From Liolophura sinensis (taxonomy: Eukaryota; Mollusca; Polyplacophora; Chitonida; Chitonidae): 64,000 bases of DNA. Every line of letters starts with the position of its first letter. Position 1 is the first letter of the stretch. This document shows, in pieces, positions 56,701 to 64,000 of this stretch. The stretch is taken from positions 11,050,017-11,114,016 of the forward strand of contig NC_088307.1 in assembly GCF_032854445.1 (NCBI RefSeq), read 5' to 3'. Made by a program: the position numbers and the translations under genes. Below the pieces are notes generated by a model that did not search any database, had not been told where the DNA came from, and saw only the letters and a list, made by a program, of their open reading frames with translations.

Positions 56701-59663
56701 CACACATTTTCGATTACATTCCAATAGTTAGCATTCTCCATTGACGAGATATGTTAATCTGCTGGGTACAAGCTCTGCCTTGAACAGAAAATTTGTAAAT
56801 TGCTCCGCACCCACTGTATGCGGGACGCTTGGGGCCATTCACTGGTCAACGTCTCCCGACGCTGAGGCCGTTGTAACGTTCTTTGAAGGCCGATTGTCAT
56901 CCACCAATACGACGTGCATACTGAGCCTCACACGCAGGAAAGCTGGTCAGTAATTTGCCAAATGTCGGTGGTTTTATCTGTGTACTGTGGTTTCCGCAAT
57001 CCAGAATAAAAATTTAGTATTCTGGCTTGATTTTACGTACATACGCAATAATTCCTCACTTATACGAACGAGATCAGGTCCATTGATGCAGAGAGGAAAC
57101 CAGCCTCCATAGAAAGTGACCACCTCCTCCCAGGTACCCGATAAATACCCAAACTTAAATTTGCAGTCGATCTAGCCAGAGCTAGACTAAAGTTTATGAT
57201 CTCATTATTGTCAGTTTACCAATGGCTGCGGACAGAACCGCGCTCACGGCGAAGGGGCCAATGAGATGACTTAATAAATGAAGTTCCTTTCTGACATTTC
57301 TGACATAAACGAACAACTCTTAATTTGTTGAGCAATGCGTTAAACGCTCACTATTCAGTCAAACTCTATTGCGTGAATCAGTCAATCTATTAATGTATGT
57401 ATGCATGTATGCTTGGGGTTTTTACGTTGTACTTCACATTTTTTCAGTCACATGTCGACGAGGAACCATTGGATGTATGCACATATAGTATGTTCTTGTC
57501 ACAGGGCGAGCTAGTTCATGTCGCCAAAGCGCTGCCGGCAAAGAAATATCATGCCGAAGACAGAAGATGTGACACCCCACCCACATTATACTGACACCAG
57601 GCCAACCGTTCCTGTTTCCATGCCCCAATCTCCCAGTGCTGAGCGCCAAGCGGTGAAGCAACATTTACCATTTTTAAAGTCGGTGGTATGACCCAACCCG
57701 AGTTTGATTCCAGGTCTCCCGATATCGAGGGGATGCCCTAAACCTATTAACCGATTCCTCAATGAATCAGTGTAACTTCTAATGTATAGCGTTATGTTTT
57801 TTTTCCAGTTCGGTGTCCCTGTGGAAAAGGTATGCTTTATATAAGCCACTTAGATATATGTTATACAGCCAACTCAACAGACCTCACGTGGAACCAGGCC
57901 AACGACGCCTGCGTAGTTAGCGGCGGGCATCTGCTGGATCTTCACACCGAAGAAAGATTCTATGGATTTCTTCAAGCGTTCAACGATATAGGTAAGCTTG
58001 CAGAGGTTCCGATACAGGTAAGTACACGACTTTTGCAAACCATGGGCTCTTCGAATTAGTACAATGAAGTTTAAAACCTCCTGCTACAAGGATATTATCC
58101 TCTGAGATGTTCCCTCGGATTTGGCCAGATACATGTAGGCCTACATGTACCTGAGAAGCATCTTGGCAAACATCCTGACAAACATCCCAATTCTAAGATT
58201 AAAGCGTTGAAAAGCGCATTCGTATTCCGGCTGTCAACCAATAAGGATGTTCTAGATCAATAATTGCAAGGCTAATTCCCAAAACGACGCTTATTACAAA
58301 CCACCAAGTAACTAAGAAAGTACATGAAGTGCGAAATTAGGACGGAATCATACAAAGCGAAGCAGTGAACAGTTTTCAGTGCGCTTTTCAATTCCCAAAA
58401 GGATGTATAAACACAAATCACCCCAGAACTAAGAAAGTAAGTAAAGTACGAAATCAGGACGGAGTCATGAAAAGGGAAGCAGTCAGCAGTTGGCAATGGT
58501 ATTGAAAAAGTGCAAGATATGTTCTAGGAGAATGAGTGAAATCAGCATTGAATTCGTGTTGTATCTGTTTACATAAATGTGCCAGATAGTTTTTTATATC
58601 GAACGTGACGATCAAATTCAACATAATAAACATACTGCCCCGAACACAATTTGAATTTTGCTTGTAATCATGTCCGTGGGATTTCGTTAGACTATCCATT
58701 TGCAAAGCAGGCGAAGAACGCAACTATACATTTTAATATTTCAACAACAATGTAACATGTTAAACAGTGGCAACAGCGTAACAGGAGCAACAATATAATG
58801 TATTAAACTACAGCAACTTTTGGGATCATGGCCTTAGCAGAGTAAGGTACAAAAAAGCAGATATGTTAATTACAAATTATTACATGTCAATGAAATTACT
58901 GAAAATGATGTATTGTTATCATATTTTATAATCAATCGCACTGATTGATTCCACGTTCATCCGGCCGAGAAAGTTTCTCGGCGAAAACTTATTTTTCAAG
59001 TGCCTTTAAGTGTTTAAGCTTTGTGCAATACAAATTTCCGATTCCGTCAGGGACATCTTCTGAGAGAGAGTTGAAGGTACTTCCAGCGAAGCATACATAT
59101 TTCTTGGGTGGCCTAAAAATATTATCATTTGAAATGTTTCCTCCGCCTTGTGCAGGACACATGTACACGTACCTGATAAATACCTTGACAAACATTTTGA
59201 CAAACACCTGTTTTCACGGAATTAAATGCAATTAAATGTTTGGATGATATGGTGAGCTTCATCTACATCCCTAATGTAGTTTAACAGATATAGTCTTTTC
59301 AGTCTGAATATGAAGATATTACACTGAACATCATTGAAGTTTACAAGAGCATACGTCCTATTGTCAAGTTACCTTATTTTAAAGCCTTATTTAATGACAT
59401 TTGCTTCATTTGTAAAATGTGTCTTTCGCTTTGCGTTTGCCCCTTAAGATGATAAAGGACGGTTTTGGCTGGGAGCTCATTGGGTGACAGACAGACTTCG
59501 GTGGATGAACGGTGAAGAACTAACCATCGACGCTCCTTACTGGCATCAGAACGAACCTATCGACCCTGTGAACAACTTTGTGGCCCTCAGCAACTGGAGC
59601 GGCATATGGGCATTGGATGATCAATACCAATCGACACGTTATGGGTTTATCTGTGAATACTAG
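53427..59663 (+). CDS. Secreted PAN/apple-like + C-type lectin domain protein, 3 exons, 227 aa
   Basis: Exons 53427-53712, 57809-57991, 59449-59663. Phases 1 and 1 match at both junctions; total 684 nt with TAG. Residues 1-17 are a leucine-rich signal peptide. Residues 58-87 read CLIRGAMACISDPNCRSFD then a later Cys, resembling a short PAN/apple module. Residues 98-227 are a C-type lectin fold: CPCGKG, CY, LTWNQANDAC (C130), GGHLLDL, FWLGAHW, WMNGEELT, and the closing FICEY (C225). The inner disulfide pair of a standard domain is missing: Phe200 and the DDQYQ segment replace the usual cysteines. The calcium motifs EPN and WND are EPI (192-194) and WAL (210-212), so classical calcium-dependent sugar binding is unlikely. 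Role could be recognition or adhesion. Intron 1 holds a tandem repeat and a dispersed repeat; a minisatellite starts in the last codons. Confidence 0.82.
53745..54240 (+). repeat. Tandem array of about 115-bp units in lectin intron 1, 4 copies
   Basis: CATGATCCAGTCA, TTTCAAAACAAGATTTGTTG and AAATTGCAGTGAACCGTAAG recur four times just after exon 1. Confidence 0.75.
55200..55463 (+). other. Unrecognised open stretch in lectin intron 1
   Basis: A frame of 87 codons with no stop (HNGKAVAHAKLLLSSVEKD and so on) and somewhat coding-like composition. Lacks convincing splice sites and matches no family I know. It could be a retroelement piece. Confidence 0.2.
56735..57080 (+). mobile_element. Second SINE-like family copy in lectin intron 1
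   Basis: Core CAGGAAAGCTGGTCAGTAAT and a worn tail around TTCCTCACTTATACGA. Confidence 0.45.
57405..57745 (+). mobile_element. Dispersed repeat, third family, in lectin intron 1
   Basis: Mate of 7665-8060; ends about 65 bp before the exon 2 acceptor. Confidence 0.5.
57809..57991 (+). CDS. Lectin exon 2 (N-terminal half of C-type lectin domain)
   Basis: Polypyrimidine acceptor TTTTTTTTCCAG, 183 nt, donor GTAAGC. Encodes RCPCGKG to QAFNDI. Confidence 0.82.
58022..59446. other. Lectin intron 2
   Basis: Contains a local duplication: 58265-58395 and 58385-58500 repeat ATTCCCAAAA-GA and CTAAGAAAGTA-AT-AAGT-CGAAAT, about 120 bp apart. A further similarity links 58130-58210 and 59145-59225 (ACATGTA-ACGTACCTGA, CTTGACAAACAT). 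Confidence 0.5.
59449..59663 (+). CDS. Lectin exon 3 (C-terminal half of lectin domain, stop)
   Basis: Acceptor CCCCTTAAG, 215 nt to TAG at 59661-59663. Encodes FWLGAHWVTDRLRWMNGEE and ends YGFICEY. Confidence 0.85.
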
Positions 59664-60465
59664 TCAGATCGGTACACATTAACACGTGATGGGTTTATCT
59701 GTGAATACTAGTCAGATCAGTACACATGAACACGTTATGGGTTTATATGTGAATACTAGTCAGATCCATACACATTAACACGTGATGGGTTTATATGTGA
59801 ATACTAGTCAGATCCATACACATTAACACGTGATGGGTTTATATGTGAATACTAGTCAGATCCGTACACATTAACACGTGATGGGTTTATCTGTGACGGC
59901 TAGCCAGATCCATACACATTAACACGTTATGGGTTTATCTGTGACGGCTAGCCAGATCAGTACACATTAACACGTTATGGTTTTATCTGTGAATAGTATT
60001 CAGATCCGTACACATTAACACGTTATGGGTTTATCTGTGACGGCTAGCCAGATCCGTACACATAACCATGTGATGGGTTTATCTGTGACGGCTAGCCAGA
60101 TCAGTACACATTAACACGTGATGGGTTTATCCGTGAATAGTAATCAGATCCGTACACATTGACACGTGATGGGTTTATCTGTGAATAGGAATCAGATCCG
60201 TACACATTAACACGTTATGGGTTTATCTGTGAATACTAGTCAGATCCTTACTCATTAACACGTTATGGGTTTATCTGTGAATACTAGTCAGATCCGTACA
60301 CATTAACACGTGATGGTTTTATCTGTGACGGCTAGCCAGATTAATACACATTAACACGTTATGGGTTTATCTGTAAATAGTAATCAGATCCGTACACACT
60401 ATCACCTTATGGGTTTGTCTGTGAAGGCTAGCCAGATCAGTGGACATTAACACGTTATGGGTTCT
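59636..60465 (+). repeat. 48-bp minisatellite built from the lectin stop-codon region
   Basis: About 17 units of 48 bp. The first unit is the real 3' end of the lectin coding sequence: it contains TATGGGTTTATCTGTGAATA then the TAG. Later copies repeat TGGGTTTATCTGTGA at 48-bp steps (stop codons at 59661, 59709 and so on). Two unit types alternate: one with GAATACTAG, one with GACGGCTAG. All units keep a stop in the same frame because 48 is divisible by three. Confidence 0.85.
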
Positions 60466-60690
60466 GTATGGATGTTTGCTGAATATTTCCCGTAGTTTAA
60501 GTTATTCATCATATGTAGGGAACATTTGCCGTGGTATAACTGTTTCTCTGTGTGGATGTTTGATGAATATTTCATGTGGTTTGATTTATTCACCACGTGT
60601 AGAGCACATTTGCCGTGGTATACATGTATTTCTGTGTGGATGTTAATGAAAATTCCCCATGGTTTGTTTTATTCCTCTGTATTTTTAAGG
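60465..60690 (+). repeat. Short tandem array, about 86-bp unit, 2-3 copies
   Basis: Repeats of GTATGGATGTTTGCTGAATA...ACATTTGCCGTGGTATA directly after the 48-bp array. Small ORFs here are repeat artefacts. Confidence 0.6.
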
Positions 60691-61794
60691 GAATGTTTCC
60701 AGTTGTTTTATGGGAAATATTTACCGTTGATTATATATGTGGTGACCCTCTTCTTTCACAGAGAATATTTCACGTCTTTATTAGGAAACTGTTTCGTGGA
60801 TTGGTAGGTCTAACGTAAGTCCTGTCATGTTATAATTTTTCCTACAATCGCATACATATTAAGATATGTTATTACCAAATTCATACCTTTTCCATAATAA
60901 TTTTAATTTAAAAAACAGCTATAAAAACTTTGCAATTTATTATCTGCGCCCCGTAAAGTTTCATTACAAATGCAAACTTTCTGTGAAGGCTTGAAGCATA
61001 TTCACATATTATGCAAATACATATCAGGTGGAATACATGTGGGTGTAAATACGCTTTAGGTTTACTTGAACTCTCAGAACTCTCAGTCTTTTGCCGTTAT
61101 ATTTGGCATAAAAAGTCATGTGTATTACAGAACCACAGAACCTTCACCGTGCTCAATGTTTTCTAGGACATTTCGAGTTTTACCATGTGTATGTGTATGT
61201 ACTGCTCAATCTTTCACCAGCCATACAACTGCAAATACTCGGTCATTGGCGTACGACTTGTTTTTTTCAGTCAGTGCATGGTTAGATGAAGTTTTGTCTT
61301 TTGAAAAAAGCCATAAATAGACCAAGGCGGGTGCAAGCCTATTGATAATCCAGGGCTGTGAAACCATTATGAAAAGGTACTGCATGGCAGTGAAAGGTTT
61401 GGGAGAGACGAGAACTTGTGTTTACTTGTTTATCACGTGTTTACTCCCGTATGCTTAGGACCATACAGAGCTATACGTGCACATTATTGAGTGTGTTGTA
61501 CTAGTAGCCAGTCCGCTGTTGTGACATATACACAGAGGGCCCATTATAATGCTGCTGTGAGGAATTACTGGATGGGACAATTTCGGGCACACACATCTGC
61601 ACGTTTATTTCACTAGGCTAAGATTGGATTCAGGATGACTCTTGTTACCAAATCATATACGCCTGACTTGTGCAGGTTACAGATACTGCTGATGAAGGGT
61701 GACTACAAGTAGCTGGTGCCTGCAAGGTGCAGTTTGGATACGCCTCTGCCACAGTGGATATACATGCTTCTTAACGAACGCATGCTGCAATATT

Positions 61795-62015
61795 TATAGG
61801 TGTTGCTTGTTAGTAAATTATTCGCCTTTACCACATCGTGTTCTCTCTTGATGACGACTGTATGTGGTTATATTCCTAGGTGATGCCTGGTAGCAAATAA
61901 TCAGCCTGTATCAGAGCGGATACTTTCTCGATGACGACTATATGTGGTTATATCCATATGTGTTGCCTGTTTGCAAATTATACGCCAGTATAGCAGGGGA
62001 TACTTTCTTGGTGAC
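61795..62015 (+). repeat. Tandem array, about 90-bp unit, 3 copies
   Basis: Three degenerate units sharing GATGACGAC-ATATGTGGTTATAT and TTGCCTG-TAGCAAAT, between the lectin gene and the next gene. Confidence 0.6.
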
Positions 62016-62530
62016 ACGCTAGCCGCACTCACGTTAATGACAGGATGTTTCATTCAGAAACTGATGGTGTCCATTGACGAATGACTCGGCAGTGATAGCT
62101 AGAACACACCCCTTAAAAGGTGTCAGTGTAGGCTACAGTCGTATTAAGACGGACATTTTCTCTCCGACGTTAATACGCATTTAGTGATAGTGTTTGTTAT
62201 ACCAACTGATACAGCAGTATCACATGGAACTCTGCTTGTAAAAACCAAAATGCTATCTTACTCATCTCAACATTGACTCATACGTTGTATGTAGGAACAG
62301 AAAAGTTTGAGAATTGGCTCTGTTGTACGTGTATGCATCGCTTGGCTTATGCTAATCTTGATGACGAAATTTAAGAATGCAGCTGTACTTGTATAGCCTT
62401 GACAACAACCCCGAACTCGTAATACCCGTTGTAGATCTATAAACTCACACTGTTAATTAAATGATTGTTACCTTCTGTTTAAAAGTAATGGAAACTTCAT
62501 TGCGTGGCTTATCGGCAATTTCAAGGCAAA

Positions 62531-62884
62531 ATGGGCTGCACTAAGAAGCAGGCATGCTGGTTAGTACTGGTTATACTCGATGTGATTTTCTTGATTGGCA
62601 GCCCAATCACGATAATTGCAATCAGTTGGGCCCTGAGCAAGCATACAACGAGACGTTTTAGCGCCACAAACTGCACTGTTCAGAAGGTGGTGAATGTTGG
62701 CCAGATTGCTTGTCACTGCGACAGGTGGCTCGGGTGTACGTCGCAATACCCCTGCGTGGAGATCGTATTGGCTTACGTCACTGAAAGCGGGAAGAACGTT
62801 CCCAACGCCACGTTGTTCGATGATGCTCATAACTTCATTCATTACGGATATTTACCTGTCACCTACGACAAAGAAGCCATTGAG
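62531..62884 (+). CDS. First coding exon of a KCNMB-like (BK channel beta subunit-like) membrane protein
   Basis: 118 codons ending at donor GTAATA with phase 0. ATG at 62531 chosen because upstream in-frame sequence has no earlier ATG; a short uORF starts at 62488 in another frame. Residues 10-33 form a membrane span (WLVLVILDVIFLIGSPITII). The following ectodomain has Cys 48, 61, 63, 69 and 75, sequons at Asn47 and Asn92, and the pattern CHCDRWLGCTSQYPCVEIVL, which resembles the extracellular loop of calcium-activated K+ channel beta subunits. Those have two spans; the second would be in a later exon beyond the window. The family call is by pattern only. MGC at the N-terminus could allow lipid attachment. 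Confidence 0.5.
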
Positions 62885-63009
62885 GTAATAAGTAATTACT
62901 GTGTTGAATACCCCCCCCCCCCCAATCCTTCCTCCCAAACGCATCACTTACGTCTTTAAAAGAAAAGTTTTCAACTTTGTTAAATGGCTGACGAAAATAT
63001 TTATTTATT

Positions 63010-63205
63010 TATTCGACTGGTGTTTTACGCCATACTCACTTATTATTATTGCACTTATACAACCGCGGCTTCGATGAGCAAACCGGCCAAATAGTGGGCA
63101 AAATGTACGACCATCAGCAGGTTGTTTGCAAACCTTTCCATGTACGACGGGAATGGAAAAACTCCCACTGGTGAGCTGGACGATCGCATTGGTAAGAGTG
63201 AAAAC
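63010..63205 (-). mobile_element. SINE, diverged
   Basis: GGTGTTTTACGCCATACTCA tail, core, and part of the head; lies 126 bp after the KCNMB-like exon. Confidence 0.6.
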
Positions 63206-64000
63206 GCCGTACTGGTATCAACTAATCGATTGTGTACGTTTTCAAACATGGCCAGCGCCATATAACTGACGCGGTCACACCAGCTCAACATATGAGATCA
63301 TTTTGTTTATTTATTTTTTCACATTTTTACAGAGAATAAAAAAAAGAAAAACAAGAAAGAAAAACGAGGTGGACCACATTAAACAACCTGAACCACATGG
63401 ACGGAGCAGATTCTTTCTTCGCTGCTAAGTATCATTTGGCAGCTCTAATTTAGCACGGTCCTACATCTACATGTATGTCTGTATTTGAAATGGAAATAGG
63501 ACAGTTACAGTCTGATTATCAACTAAAAAGAATCTATTACGTCACGTGTTTCATCCCGTCCAATATGGCCAAAAAAGTCCTCCGCAGAACCTCACTTTTG
63601 CCTGCATGTTAAACACCGACCAAAAACCGTCCAAAAACATACTTAGCATCTGTATTAAATGTTTTTTCAGATGTTGTGAACTTTACCAAAATGTGATCAC
63701 CTCCCTTTCAACAAAATTCTTCATTTTGTCCATGCTTTTCATTGTAAGAAAAAGCCTCTATAGACCACTTTAACCTACGCATTAATATACCTTCATTTAT
63801 TTGTTTAGATTTTTGTGAAGAGAGTTAAAGGAGTTTGAATTCTTTGGTGGCTTTTATGGGCCATACTGTTAGAGTTTAGGAACTCTGACGTCATAACTTT
63901 TTTAGGACATGAATAAAAGATTGCTGAAATAATGTTCTCAAAGATTTCTTGGCTCTGGACAACATCAGGAAAAAAAGTGTTGTGACGTCAGAGTACCTAG

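Noticed and set aside
58018-58024. Alternative donor GTAAGT for lectin exon 2
   Set aside because: It leaves phase 0, which brings exon 3 to a stop within 13 codons; the upstream donor fits the phase and the lectin fold.
63333-63431. Possible second exon of the KCNMB-like gene (Lys/Arg-rich frame after an AG)
   Set aside because: Phase fits but it encodes a basic tail without the expected second span; A-rich low-complexity sequence makes such frames by chance.

Overview
The window is animal nuclear DNA. It is AT-rich, with sparse genes split into short exons at consensus GT/AG sites, and it is crowded with dispersed repeats. The commonest repeat is a tRNA-headed SINE with a conserved tail, present in more than twenty copies. 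A second tRNA-headed family and other dispersed families also occur. From general familiarity these repeats look like those of marine molluscs or other lophotrochozoans; the species is not identified. There is no operon logic, CRISPR array or rRNA gene.

Layout. The left and centre (about 1-11760 and 19440-28930) are the two arms of a large diverged inverted duplication. Each arm carries a head-to-head copy of the same gene: a secreted or membrane protein with signal peptide and PLAT/LH2-like domain. The right copy is complete (7 exons, 20052-44055, 310 aa: signal peptide, PLAT, TSP1-like module, one membrane span, short tail ending in a possible PDZ ligand). The left copy (minus strand) has exons 1-3 in view and runs off the left edge. 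Between the promoters lies a single-exon GNAT acetyltransferase gene (13086-13739, minus).

The introns of the complete gene hold two large insertions: a decayed Ty3/gypsy retrotransposon (24890-27436, 5-bp target duplication, empty site in the other arm) and a decayed Polinton/Maverick-type element (29158-37149, terminal inverted repeats, pieces of packaging ATPase, capsid proteins and protein-primed DNA polymerase B) that landed inside a SINE.

From 44 to 53 kb there is repeat-rich intergenic DNA: a LINE remnant with RNase H, a palindromic MITE-like element, minisatellites and SINEs. At 53427-59663 is a 3-exon gene for a secreted protein with a PAN/apple-like N-terminus and a C-type lectin domain. 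Its last codons and stop are reiterated downstream as a 48-bp minisatellite of about 17 copies. At 62531-62884 is the first coding exon of a probable membrane protein resembling the beta subunits of calcium-activated potassium channels; the rest lies beyond the window.

The exon chains rest on reading-phase agreement at every junction plus domain recognition by eye. No database search or alignment was run, so family names are from pattern knowledge. Boundaries of repeats and duplication arms are approximate unless a target duplication is stated.
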